Shown: in pieces, positions 1 through 11,518 of the stretch
How positions within the stretch are numbered: position 1 is the stretch's first letter
Layout of the letters: each line of letters starts with the position of its first letter
Source: Drosophila pseudoobscura
Lineage: Eukaryota; Arthropoda; Insecta; Diptera; Drosophilidae
Length of the DNA: 64,000 nt
Assembly (NCBI RefSeq): GCF_009870125.1
Contig: NC_046680.1
Location: forward strand, 11,718,001 to 11,782,000
Reading direction: 5' to 3'
Program-made: the position numbers and the translations under genes
The notes under the pieces: generated by a model
What the model saw: the letters and a program-made list of their open reading frames with translations, nothing else
Told to the model about the DNA's origin: nothing
The model's database searches: none

Positions 1-104
1 AAACTACTCCATGCGATAGAAATATTGCAAGAAATATTGTTGAAAAATGCGTTAAGCATGATTTGGAGTGGTTTACGGTTTCTAGTCCATGCGCTTCTCA
101 TAGA

Positions 105-443
105 CGATAAATCGTAGAGCACTTGATAAAAGTGTTTGTGTCTACGAACTATAAGTGGTCCAATTATAAATTAAATACCAATAAATGTATAATAGCAGAC
201 AAAAAGAGTTTAGAAATAAACGACAAAAAAAAAATGGATGCATGAAGGGCAGCTACATTCTGAAAAGAATAGCCGATAAATCGTAGAGCACTTGATAAAA
301 GTGCTTGTGTCTACGAACTATAAGTGGTCCAATGATAAATTAAATACCAATAAATGTATAATAGCAGACAAAAAGGGTTTAGAAATATACGAAAAAAAAA
401 AAATGGATGCATGAAGGGCAGCTGCATTCTGAAAAGAATAGCC
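105..443. repeat. Tandem duplication, about 169-bp unit, two copies
   Basis: The block starting CGATAAATCGTAGAGC at 105 is repeated at 274, giving a period of 169 bases. Both copies run through an A-rich tract and end in GAAAAGAATAGC. They differ by only a few substitutions and small indels in the A tract, so the duplication looks recent. No coding frame spans it. I do not recognise the unit as a named transposon. Confidence 0.85.
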
Positions 444-703
444 CTTATGCCAAACAAATAAAGGGAATAATAAAAGATGGCTTTTGTGAATAGAAAATAT
501 TTACAACATGCTGAAAGGCACTCATCGCCCTTTAATTTATAATTTATGGTTGCAGAAATGTAGGCTGTCCGATTTACCATCTTTTTCATTATTGAAAAAG
601 AAAAGATCGCTGATGAGGAAGAGTGGTGTCTTCCGAAACAGTCTAATCAGCTCCATATTGTTGTTTTTGTTTACCGTTTTAAGTTTTTTTTTTTTGCGCG
701 GAA

Positions 704-841
704 ATGTCGGAGCTCTCGAACCTGGAGACACTTTCAAACAAGGACCTCCTGGCCATGCGCAAGGAGCACGGCCTGCCCTCCGTCGGGGTAGCCGACAGCA
801 CTCGTGCCTGCATCATCCCCGCCGAGGGTTTATTTAATTGA
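704..841 (+). pseudogene. LEM-domain fragment (45-codon reading frame)
   Basis: An ATG at 704 opens 45 codons ending at TGA 839-841. Residues 9-34 contain LSNKDLL, HGLP and DSTR in the order and spacing of a LEM domain, the about 40-residue fold by which inner nuclear membrane proteins bind BAF. After DSTR the usual basic second helix is absent and the frame ends within ten residues. GC content inside the frame is much higher than in the flanking AT-rich DNA. The frame sits between a tandem duplication and a minisatellite, with no downstream exon that I can join to it. I read it as a broken or partial copy of an Otefin/Bocksbeutel-like gene. It could also be the first exon of a diverged gene whose remaining exons are unrecognisable. 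Family assignment is by motif only. Confidence 0.5.
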
Positions 842-921
842 AGTTTAAATTAGCTTTTAAATAATTTAGTTTTAAACAATTTAAACCGACTAATAGAATC
901 AAAAGCTATGCCCCCCGAGAA

Positions 922-1280
922 GAAGATTCGTTGCGGAGGTTCAATTACGCTCCAAGAAGTGTGGTTGCGGAGGTTCAATTACGCTCCAAGAAGTGTGGTT
1001 GCGGAGGTTCAATTACGCTCCAAGAAGTGTGGTTGCGGAGGTTTAGCAACGCTCCAAGAAGTGTGGTTGCGGAGGTTCAATTACGCTCCAAGAAGTAAGG
1101 TTGCGGAGGTGTAAAAACGCTCCATGAAGTGTGGTTGCGGAGGTTCAATTAGCTCCAAGAAGTGGGGTTGCGGAGGTTCGATTACGCTCCAAGAAGTGTG
1201 GTTGCGGAGGTGTAATAACGCTCCAAGAAGTGTGGTTGCGGAGGTTCAATAACGCTCCAAGAAATGTGGTTGCGGAGGTT
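922..1280. repeat. 34-bp minisatellite, about 11 copies
   Basis: The core GTGGTTGCGGAGGTTCAA recurs every 34 bases (for example GAAGTG at 956 and 990), with eleven TGCGGAGGT cores and a few one-base indels. Because 34 is not a multiple of 3, the array reads through all three frames in turn. It keeps reading frames of 68 and 89 codons open, but they have no other coding support. Confidence 0.9.
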
Positions 1281-2745
1281 AAAAATTCTGGCGGGCCGAT
1301 TGTGGCTCTGGCGTCGTTGCTTTATATACAAAATTCAGCTTGTAATGTGACCGTTGGTGTTGCGCTACGGGCATACTGGGTACCAGTGCTGTCAGATTGA
1401 AGAAAAAATAAGCTAGAATAAGCTAAATAAAAAAAAGGCTTAAAAATAAGCTAACAATAAAAATACATCAAAATAATGTATATACATATATATATATATC
1501 TTTTTTTTAATTTTTAATGAAAGTAATGACATGATTTTATCCACTTCATTATGCCATGGCCGAGTGCTCAGCAATGTACAGCCTTTTGCTCCTCTGTTTT
1601 TTAGGACTTTCTAACAAGAGGTATTTTATTAGTTTGTGTCATGCTAGCATTGGACGCATATGCCGTAATTCCCACGACTTGGCCCCAATTGTTGAGTTAC
1701 AAAAGCAGCAGTACGCTTATGTGGATTCAGTTGGCACATTGCGTAGCCCCTCTTTAAATTCATCGAAATTTAACAAGAAATTGTGGAAATTTTATTTATA
1801 AAACACTTTTGGCATTTTTTTGTATGCAAATGTGCAAACATGTGCAATACCATAGTGTGACTGAAACTTATCAACGAATAATTACCTTACATCTATACAC
1901 AAAATTGGATAATATATAAATATTTTTATATAATATATAAAAATGGATATAATATATGTTTTGTAGTACATTTTTTGAAGCCAAAATAAGCTAAATGAAA
2001 TTTGAAATAAGATAGATTTCAAGCTATAAGCATTTCAATTATTTTTCAAGCTATTTTGTTTTAAAATAAGCCAAATCTAGCTTAAAATAAGCTGAAATGG
2101 CAGCGCGGCGCTGCTTCAGTCGGCTGAGGCTTCGTTCATTCCGAGCCTCCATCTTTCTTCTCTCTCGCTCTGGCACATGTAAATCTACCCGCTTGGTAAA
2201 TCTGCTGCTCCTATCTGTTTCGCTGCGCTCTCGCTCTCTCTGCCCGTTTATGTATATATTCGTTTGAATGTGTAGGTTTCCGATGGCGTTGCTGTCTGGG
2301 CTGTAGAAATTAGGGATGACAACTGCGCTAGTGACGGACTGTTTTGTACATATAAGTACATATACCGATTGTCAGAGTTCGTGCTTCTGAAACGCAAGAG
2401 CAGAAGAAATCTTCGAGCTCAACGTAGATTTCCAGATCAAGATAATATTCGACGCGCAAGAATAAAGCCATCAAAGGATGATAAAGTCGACGCACATGTT
2501 TATGATAAATAATATATACATATATTTCTAGCTGACCCGTGAAACCATTTGCTGAACTTTTTCTGTTGCTCGGAACAATGTCATTTAAAAGAATGAATTG
2601 TGCAAATGATCTCCAGGAACAAGTTTGAATCTGGATCCATGCCGATGAGTTCAATGCCACCGGAAGTTGTCTCAATAGTAAGGTGATTAACGCCCAATGG
2701 TCATATCACTAACCATACAGTATTTTGCCAGTTCATAGAACGAAC
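1281..2745. other. AT-rich non-coding stretch with AATAAGCT repeats
   Basis: No gene is supported here. Short motifs of the type AAAATAAGCT recur at about 1405-1460 and again at about 1984-2095, bracketing roughly 500 bases of AT-rich DNA. This suggests a degenerate repeat or element ends. A GC-richer segment at 2100-2230 contains CTCTCGCTC repeats. Short reading frames on both strands lack recognisable motifs. Confidence 0.5.
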
Positions 2746-3011
2746 ATGTCGCACATCGAAAGCCAGCAGGATAGCAACGATTTGCATGTGTTAGTATAAC
2801 CACCCAATATGTTTTCGCAAAAATATGTGTTGCTTTTTTCTTTTAAATTAAACACGCATCCCATTTTTCTTTCCACATTCCTATCGGAAAGAGGTGCAAA
2901 TACTATTACAAGTATGAAATTAGCAAGGTGTGTGAGCTAGACGTGGTGGCAAGAAAGACATACAAATTGAATGTTTCCAACCAGATAGAACCTAGGACAT
3001 TGTTCCGCTGA
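2746..3011 (+). other. Possible two-segment small reading frame, unrecognised
   Basis: An ATG at 2746 opens 14 codons up to a possible GT donor at 2788. An in-frame 39-codon segment (2892-3008, stop 3009-3011) follows a possible AG at 2890-2891. The second segment is rich in Tyr, Lys and Val and does not look repetitive. The splice sites are weak and I recognise no family. It may be a decayed gene or chance. Confidence 0.15.
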
Positions 3012-6000
3012 AAAAGGATATTCTGCGATGAAAAATACCTTGACGAAGAGAGGATATCCCACCTAGAAAAAGAGAGAAAGTAAAAAAAGAGAAAATCCTA
3101 AGAAAGGCCTTGCGATACTATCGACTGGAGGCAAGTGCGCGCCAAATAGAAATTGTTTGAAATTGAATAAGGTAAAAAATATGAATGCTAATTCAATAGA
3201 TTAATAAAATTGATCAAATATACCTTTATATAATTCAAATTAACATTTAAAAATTCGATTCCATTTGTTTTTTGTGTGTTTGTGTATATACCTTATCTGC
3301 CTTCAGTTATTAAAAGTAGTAAGTACTAAGTAATTGAGTGAAATTACAGACTCATATACAAGTTCGAGTATTTCGAGTACCAAAAATATTTATAGGTCCT
3401 TTTGTTGCTGAATAACATAATTTGGCCATCGGCATTGCGTAGTAATGCAACATATCATTGTTGATAAGTTCTGATTTCAGGGCTGAAAAAATCCTTCGGT
3501 GCTGCAAAATGCGAGAAAACCAGTGCTTCGAATTGGTACGGTTTAAGCCGCTTTGCATATACGTTACATTCTGCTTTGCTTACTCTTTGCTTTTGTTTTG
3601 TTTTTCTTTTGTGCGAATTCAAAGGACGCCCATTGTGGGGCCGCTCACAAAAAGTGCACATTGTCACAGCACCAATATACACAAAGGCAACAGAAAAAAC
3701 TTCGCTTTCATTCATTAAAGCTGGTATTGTGGTTGTTGTGGCGCGGCTGCCACCGCCACCGCCGCCAGCGTGCTGTACCGATCGAAGCCGATTTTGCGCT
3801 CAGTTGAAAACACGTTACGCGCCTGTGTAGAGCGTTTTTGCGCTTCAAAACATTCCCAAGCACCAAAGAGCCGATCCCCCCAGACGAGCTAACAGATTCG
3901 AAAGTTTTACACCGCGTGCATTTGCAAACAACAACAACAATAGCAGCAACAGTAGCAACAGCAACAATAACAATTTGTATGTTTCGTTTGTGTTCAAGTT
4001 TTAATTTTTTATGCAAATGCATTCGGCAGTCGACAAACGACAAAATAAACTTTTTTGGCTGGTCAACAATTTCTATTTTAATTGGCAGCGCCCGGCAATA
4101 TACCATATAAGAAATGAAAGCTGAATCAAAAAATTAAGACTCTTCGAGTGGCATTTATTATGCATAATTAAGCCAATCAATATTGTAGATACATATATCT
4201 CTTTGCCATTTGCGATAATCTCAACGCACGCAGAATCGCAGAGTCTGTGTTCTCTTCGATACATAACATAAGTGACCCAAATTGTTAAAGACATAATTGT
4301 TCGACTTACGAAAACGAACCATTTTTTGAGCATTTTGCGTGTTGTGTGGAGTCTTGTGTTACTCGTATTTTTTGCGCGTCTCTTTCGCACTCTGTACGCA
4401 AATTGGCGTTCGCCGTTAATTGAAAATTTTCTTTGTCAAGGTTGCTAACGACCGATTCCATTCGCCCGATGTGGATATGGATGTGGATGTGGAGACTTCG
4501 ACTTCGACATCGACTCCGACATCGACTCCGGGGCCTTAGTGCACGTTCGTTTGTCGCGTCGCGCCGCTTCGTGTTTGTGTGTCAATTAGTGTGTTATTCA
4601 ACCGCGCAAATAGATCATTAAAACAATGCACACTCCGAAAGGCAGAGCAGAGCAGAGCACAGCTGAGCTGAGCTCTCTTTCGGCGTACGTAATTGTAATG
4701 ATGTGCAAATATTGAACTGGAGCTAGAAGCTCTGTTATTAGCACATTGATTGGCCATACAAAACTGGCTTCCTATGCGCAGGCAAGTCAAACAAGTCGAA
4801 AGGCTTACCAGTTTTCTTTGGCTGGCTTTATTTTCAAGTGCGGCGCAGATACGTTCCGTTTATAGGCCACTCCTCAGCGCAGCGCCAGTGTACAAGTCAA
4901 ACGGCTTTTCCGCCTCCCTCCGGCGCTTATCACGGCCAGCTCGGGCTCGAGAATCGGGCGGCGGCAGCTTTTTGTGCGGAAGCCCTCGCATTAGGGCCAA
5001 ACGAATCGTGTAAATATTAAATGCTCTTTGCTCTTCATATCGGCGAAATAATCAAACAAAACACAACACAGCACAACAGCAACAGAACACAATCGAACAC
5101 AAACTCATAAAGTTTAGGTGCCTGGCTGGATGGCTGGCAAAAGTTATCAAATTCAAGTAGATACGGCGGAAGCCCCGCCTGTGCCAATCTGTGGGGGAAT
5201 GCTTATAGTTTATGCGGGCAGTAAGTGATAGATGGGAGATTCCACAAATATTATGGGTTTTCATGGGATCATTAAATCATTTAATACCATTACGATACCG
5301 AAATATGGGTACTCCACTCATAGTTCAAGTTACGTCAACCAATTTTGTGATTGATCTATAAATACACAATAATTGCAGTATTTATAAACACTCTAGGTGT
5401 TATTGAGTAACTATTCTTCTATAAATAATACAAGTATGAGCATTTGGCAAAGCAAATAAAGACTACAGTTCGTATGGATGTATGCATGTGTGTATATTGT
5501 GACTCAACAAGTTGTTCCAATTTACTCAACTGATTTGCAGTGCCAACAATGAGAGCCAGAATGCATATTAATGATCAGCTGGTGATCAGATGATTGCGGC
5601 ACGTGTAAACCTCTGTATTATTTATATATTTACCTGTTTACCTGTCTGCGCGCCACATTTGACCCTAGTTCCGTAAGTAAATATTTGTGCAGGCCATTAA
5701 TGTCAGTTCTTTTGATTTGAGACAACTTCAGCTTCTGGTGCCGGAAGTGGAGGTGTCCATTAATTTGGACATTTTTGTGTGTTTGCCCAAAACGCTCGAA
5801 AGTTAAATGATGCATAATTTGCGAATAATTAAGTGACACAAATGTATAAAAGAAAATTACTCACGTCTTAGAGGTTTCTTGGGGAGCGCACCTTTCACGC
5901 AGGGCGCCTGTAGGGGATTTTCTGTTTAGTTATTAAGCGCCAAGAGAGAGCAACAACAACATTTCCCATTTGCTGTTCAGTTCAGTTCAGGTATTTTCGT

Positions 6001-6030
6001 ATTTATTTTGCCAGCTATGCGCACGATAAC

Positions 6031-6066
<36 letters not shown>
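6031..6066. repeat. (GAC)n trinucleotide microsatellite
   Basis: Twelve nearly perfect CGA/GAC triplets in a row, followed after a short break by further GAC units to about 6090. Confidence 0.9.
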
Positions 6067-9000
6067 TGGCGATGGCTACGACGACGACGGCGTTGGCAAC
6101 GCTGACTTCAGGCGGTTGGAAGTTGGAAGTTGGTTCAGGTTCAGTTTCAGTTACGTTTTGGCGTTTTACGGTAACGCAGCGCGGACGACAAATACAGTTA
6201 GCCTCCAATTATACATAGGTGCGTCTAAGAGTATATCTTTGTGTATGTGTGTGTGTGTCAAAAAATAGAAGATGGAGAGGGAGGGAAGAACAATAATTTT
6301 TGAAAGACTTGCAAACGTGTAAATATTGCCTGAGCGCCTTACGATTGCTCATACGCCGCGTTGGCCGCCCAGAAAAAGCCGCTTACGGTTACTGTTCGTG
6401 ACTCTGACATTTGTTGCCGTTAAACTGCTCGTCTGTAGCGAATTGTCGCGTCTGTCTCCCAAACACGTTCTATATACGATAGTACCCGATCGAACCAACC
6501 ATACCCATGGCAGGAAAAATTCCAATGGGCTAATCCCCGCCCCCGCCCCCCCACGGACCGGTAACTTTCACAGCTCAGGGCTGGAACCAAGCTGCGGTGG
6601 TTGGTGGCATTATGCAGACATGCACATACATAACTATAACTATAAATCCCATAAATTGCAAAACGCCAAGACGAATAAAAAATATTTACAACTAATTATG
6701 CGCCCAGCCAACAAAACACTCTCCCCAACACCACCATCGTCGTCGTACCTTGAACCCAACTCTGGCTTGAGCTTTTCTTTATGCAAAGAGGTTTCACTTT
6801 CTTTTTACGCCTGCGAGGGCCGTTAATCACATGATTGGGTAATAATACTCATTGCTGACCGCCCTCCGCGTACTCGCCCCGTGCTACAATATTCTTGCCT
6901 TATCGCCCTGGATTATGCTGGCCGCTTATCAGTGTTCTTTTTGGCAATGGCAGAACACCAGCTAGTGATAAGATTACCTCCACGGGCAACACCCCACCAC
7001 CCTGTTAATGTTTGTCTGTAGTACCTACACGTATCCAGCCAACTCTTGGGTAAGCGGAATTCCCATCCCGGCCGAGATCTGAGCAGATTGCAATTGTTGT
7101 GCACTGTTCACACAGAGACACAGAGAGACAGAGGGACAGAGGGACAGAGATGACCGAGTTTGTTGGCAACCACAAGACCCACACCTTCAGCTTCAGTCGA
7201 ACCAAAGCGAACGGAAAAGGGTTCGGGAATGCGAATGGGAATGGGAAGGGGGCCAAGAAACTAATTTGATCTCCGGCTGATAGACGCACCAAGCTCACGC
7301 AACAGAAAGCTGGAAGGGCCACGGGCAGCGGGCAACGGTCCACGGGCGACGGGGAGTGGGAGAGCAGAAAAATCAAATTTCTAAACCAAAGTTTGGTTCA
7401 TTTCGAGCTGGGCTTTTATGGTTTTGAATGTTTTATCTGAGCGTTTGGCACAAACAATCAATTCACACCCTGAATTCGAAGAATTTTTGGAGAAATTTGG
7501 TTGTCTTTTGAGGCCTGCTACTCGGTCTACTCGCATGGGAATGTTGCCATCTCATCACAAGATTGTGAGAAGATCTGAGAAACACACTGAAATGCCTCGG
7601 TTCTATCTGAAAATATATTATTATATCGACTAATAAAATGTTGGTAGAGCTTTATTCTGCCTTGATAACCATATTCATAAATTCAAAGCTTATTCTCGAT
7701 AGAGTCTCACTCTCGTTCACCTTATGCAAATTGGAAACGAAAATAACTCACATTGCACTTCATGGTGCCGTACACAACAGCGATTTCAAGGCCAATCTAC
7801 TGGGTGAGAAACGAAACCAATCGCCGAGTGAGTGGGGAACGTACATATTCAAATAGCAAACAGAGAAAAGATAACACACATTTTCAGCTGCGAAGCCGAA
7901 GACGTGGGAGGGATCTTTACGAACAGTTGGCTCTCAGAGGTGCACAATTAACACTCCCCGGCTTTTGCATCATAAAAATAAACATTCGCAAACTGCTCGT
8001 AAGCCTCGCGGCAGAGTTGAAACACACTCGGGAATACGTACGTACGTAGGAACGTAGTCGAGTCTGTGCTATAAACTGTTTTCGTTTTCATTTTGCGGCT
8101 ATCAGTTCCAGACATTCTTTAATTGCTCCAACTGGGAAAGGAAATCATTTTAAGTAAACAAACAGACCCAGAGACCTGTAAGCCTCTTGACGCACGTTCG
8201 CAGCCCAGTTTTGTAGCCAGCAGTTTGAATAATTAAGTTACTATGTCAATTATAAAACCAAAGCTAGCCAAAGATATGGCAGAGAATGAGTAATGATTGA
8301 ATTAACTATGGAGTAGCTAGGGACATTTTTATTAAAAGTTTATATCGGTCAGCGGGCACCCTTTCTACCAAGGGATGCACTGCCAAGAGTCGTCATCCAC
8401 CACAATGGAGATCGATATTGTAAACCCACTTGTGTTTATATATCGTTTCACTTGACATCTGCTATGTTGTGTATGTTTAAAGCGATTCCGAATACCCATC
8501 CCAGACACTATAAAGCAATCAACTATAAAGCAACGACTGAGTAATCAGAAAATGAGACACAAATCAAACAGCAGCGGAGAGCTGACCTTTCGTCGGGCAA
8601 TTGAACGCCTTTAGAATTTATGAGTGGCTGCCTCGTACAAGGTACGAGTATATAGGTCTATAAATTGTAGCATTTAATTAAATTACCCAAGTGGCATGGT
8701 GGAAAAGGTGGGGAAATGGCACTACCTATGCACACATTTTATCTGTTTACAGTTAATAGACATGGGGCTAGCAATGTGGATAGTGGATCCCGTACGTGTG
8801 CTGGTCAACTGATAGGCTTGGGTCAGCCATCGAGTCACATGCTTGATCGTTGATCGATCCGCGGCGTTGATTCTCGGCCCCCGAAACCGGGGACCGCCTC
8901 TGCCGCCAGGCCATTACACTTGGACAAACCCAAGCCCCAATCGATCTAATTGATATTTAAGCATGCTTACCTCTGCCAACAATCAACAAGCAACAATCAA

Positions 9001-9156
9001 CTGACATTTGTTTTCGGCCTGGCTGTAGACAGCGGCTGACCCTGCCATTGGCACTGGCTGGAGTTGCGTAATTGCGCATACGCCATGTGAAACGACGAGT
9101 GCAAGGTGTTTGCTTGCGAAAGTGACTGGGCCACAGTCTCAATATAGAACGAACAC

Positions 9157-9180
9157 TACCTATAGTGTGTACTATAGGTA
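9157..9180. repeat. Perfect inverted repeat, 10-bp arms, 4-base loop
   Basis: TACCTATAGT and its exact reverse complement ACTATAGGTA flank the loop GTGT. There is no run of T after it and no gene next to it, so a terminator role is not indicated. Confidence 0.8.
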
Positions 9181-9661
9181 CTCATTTCCCAATCTCGGCA
9201 AATGCTGAGAAACAAAACATTTCAAGGTCTTGAAAAGTACTCTATAAAAATTACAAAGGCAGCATGACTCAAGTCATATTCGATTAGAATAGTAGTAAAC
9301 TTTATCTGGGGCAGCTTGCGGCGGTTAGGGCCTTAGTCCGCTATAAGTCCAGCTGCAGCGGGTTTCTCTTAATCAAATAAAATTGCTGCAATTAAATTAT
9401 ATGTTTATTATACGCGATTTTCACCCTAAGAGCATGATGAGCCCGAATTTGCATGTTTAAATTTTGACTGATTTAATTTTTGGCCTTTGAAATGTTATAT
9501 TAATTTGTTTGCTGTTTTTGTCGTTGTTTTGTTTTGTTTGCAGCTCAGCGACTGCAAAGAAACCCAAAGACCCGTTAGAGCAGCGACAGAGCGACGATCG
9601 ACGGAAACGGAAAGTAAAAGCCATCTCACCCAGATACAGACACTCTAACACAAGCACAGAC

Positions 9662-11131
9662 ATGGCGGAGACGATCAACAACAAGCCGAGCATACAGATT
9701 CGGAGTGGACTGCCCTCCCCGCTGCCGGACAAGAGCCCCTCGCCGGCCACCAAGCTGCTGATCAGCCATGGCAAGCCCAACTTCACCATCGGCAACAAAT
9801 CGCCCAAGGCCGAGGAGAATGGCACCAGTCCATTGTCGCCCCAGCAGACCGCCAGCAACAACTACAATCCCTACAAGAGTGCCAGCAACAACGGGAGCAA
9901 CAGCAACAGCAACGGCACCGGCAACGGCACCGGGAGCGAGATCAACAAATTCATCGTCGGCACCAAATTCAATGGAGTCTTCAAGCCATCGACAGCGGCC
10001 ACCAGCTGGGCCACCGCCACCACCAACGGGAATGGCTCGTTGAATGGGAATGGAGCTGCTGCCGGCGGAGAGAATGAGGCGTCCAAGGTCGTGCTACGTC
10101 GTCCAAAGGCGGCAACATCTCCGCCGCCCGCCGAGGCCGAGGATGATAATGTGCCGGAGTTCATCAGACGTCAGCGACGCATCCAAGAGCGTCTGGCCAA
10201 GGAGAATGTGCTGGACTTCGAGAACCGTCGCAGTGGCTACTTCACTCACGTCGTGATCTCGCCAGACTCGCCCAATCGCACCTCGTTTGTGGAGACCATG
10301 GCCAGTCCGGCCATAGTTCCGTCCCTTGAAATGCCTGCACCAGTGCACGAGAAGGTCGGCGAGGAGGAGGAGGAAGAGCAGAAGCAGCATCAGGAGCAGG
10401 AGCAGCGGGAGCGCGCCACACTTGTGACTACATCAGCCCTGATTAGCGAACCAGAGACGGTTGCGGCTGTCACCAATGGTCACAGCGAGGAACCCGAAAC
10501 CACTACCAATGGGCATACGGATCAGGAGTATGTGGCTCCCGAAGAGGTGGCCAAGGCCATTGAGGAGGTCAACAAAGCGGTGGCTGGGGAGGATGATGAC
10601 AAGCCCGAGGCAGAGACTCCAGAGCCGGAAGCAGAATCAGTTTCAGCTCCAGCTCCAGTTCCAGTACCCGTTGAAAGGAAGATTGAGTCAGAGGACGAGT
10701 CAAAGCCAAAAACTGAGGAGATCATCCCAGCGACAGCAGCGCGTACACCCTCTCCCGTTGAGGCTCAAGTGGAGGTTGTGCAGCATGTGCAAAACGGCGA
10801 GACCGCTGCAGCTACAGCAGCACCTGCCACAAATGGCCAGGACACCGATGGCATCACCATTTCCCACACCAATGGCCAAAGCAGCGATGGCCCCAGCATA
10901 CCCTCGCCGGACCCCAGCGGTGCTCTTGGCGTCAACTACGAGCCCAAGACGGTGGTTAGCTTCTCACAGGAGCTGGGCGGTGGCGAGAACAACTATCCCG
11001 ACACGGTCAAGGTGGTGACCTCTGAGTCCTCCGACGGAGAGCTGAAGGATCTGGCCAAACTGAAGTTCGACATCAAAAACGATGGCCAGGCGGACGATGT
11101 CCAGGTGACGCCCGTGCTGCGTGCGGAGTAA
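9662..11131 (+). CDS. Low-complexity Ser/Pro/Glu-rich protein with KTVVSF motif (possible phostensin/taperin-like)
   Basis: A single coding exon encodes 489 residues from ATG 9662, which has a good context (GACATGG). The frame is open upstream to the acceptor at 9543, so a start in an earlier exon is possible. The protein is mostly disordered: Asn/Gly/Ser repeats around residues 60-100, acidic Glu-rich stretches at about 235-260 and 295-350, and Ala/Pro/Val repeats. Two ordered-looking islands stand out. One, near residues 164-200, begins VPEFIRRQRRIQERLAKEN. The other, at about 429-445, contains KTVVSF followed by SQEL and YPDTVKV. KTVVSF fits an RVxF-type protein phosphatase 1 docking site, and the arrangement recalls phostensin/taperin actin-associated PP1 regulators. 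That assignment is inference from motifs. A poly-A signal follows at 11513. Confidence 0.8.
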   Translation: MAETINNKPSIQIRSGLPSPLPDKSPSPATKLLISHGKPNFTIGNKSPKAEENGTSPLSPQQTASNNYNPYKSASNNGSNSNSNGTGNGTGSEINKFIVGTKFNGVFKPSTAATSWATATTNGNGSLNGNGAAAGGENEASKVVLRRPKAATSPPPAEAEDDNVPEFIRRQRRIQERLAKENVLDFENRRSGYFTHVVISPDSPNRTSFVETMASPAIVPSLEMPAPVHEKVGEEEEEEQKQHQEQEQRERATLVTTSALISEPETVAAVTNGHSEEPETTTNGHTDQEYVAPEEVAKAIEEVNKAVAGEDDDKPEAETPEPEAESVSAPAPVPVPVERKIESEDESKPKTEEIIPATAARTPSPVEAQVEVVQHVQNGETAAATAAPATNGQDTDGITISHTNGQSSDGPSIPSPDPSGALGVNYEPKTVVSFSQELGGGENNYPDTVKVVTSESSDGELKDLAKLKFDIKNDGQADDVQVTPVLRAE

Positions 11132-11195
11132 ATGTGCGGACTCTGGCCAGGATTAGTTCAATTGTTGTTAAAAGGGCAGGCGAGGCGAGGCCAGA

Positions 11196-11225
11196 CGAGA
11201 GAAAGAGAGAGAGAGAGAGAGAGAG
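11196..11225. repeat. (GA)n microsatellite in the 3' UTR
   Basis: An almost pure GA dinucleotide run begins 65 bases after the stop codon of the preceding gene. Confidence 0.85.
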
Positions 11226-11512
11226 CTATCTATGTATTGTATTTTGTGTTAGCTGCTAAGTTGATTATGAGAAATGTTGCCAAATTTAATTTTATGCTTC
11301 GCGCATCAGTCAGTATCGAGTATCGAGAATGGACAATGGAAAACGGATAAAGGATTATGGATTATGGACAATGGATCATCCATGAAGCCCTAACCAGATT
11401 GGACTATGACCATGGAAATAGCCAGCTGTTGAAGGGAGCTGTTGTTGGCTGCTAAGCCTGCTAAACTAAACCAAACTACATTTATTTCAATAGAAACCAT
11501 TTGCTTTATTTA

Positions 11513-11518
11513 AATAAA
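11513..11518 (+). terminator. Poly-A signal AATAAA
   Basis: The first AATAAA in an AT-rich context, about 380 bases after the stop at 11131, so it plausibly ends the transcript of the 9662 gene. Confidence 0.5.

Larger units (their letters stand above)
3201..9543. other. Long non-coding region upstream of the 9662 gene
   Basis: About 6.3 kb without a gene that I can support. It contains CAA/CAG-type trinucleotide stretches (about 3930-3975), hexamer-like GATGTG and GACTTC runs at 4480-4530, a (GAC)n array at 6031-6066 and many scattered short frames without motifs. A convincing splice acceptor ends at 9543, just before the coding exon. At least one non-coding leader exon of that gene must therefore lie upstream, probably here; I could not place it. 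Confidence 0.5.

Noticed and set aside
6326-6826. 166-codon plus-strand frame
   Set aside because: Composition is not protein-like (Pro/Thr/His mixture without conserved blocks) and it has no neighbouring exons.
7418-7633. 71-codon plus-strand frame with HPEFEEFLEKFG
   Set aside because: Short, isolated, with no family I recognise and no convincing splice sites.
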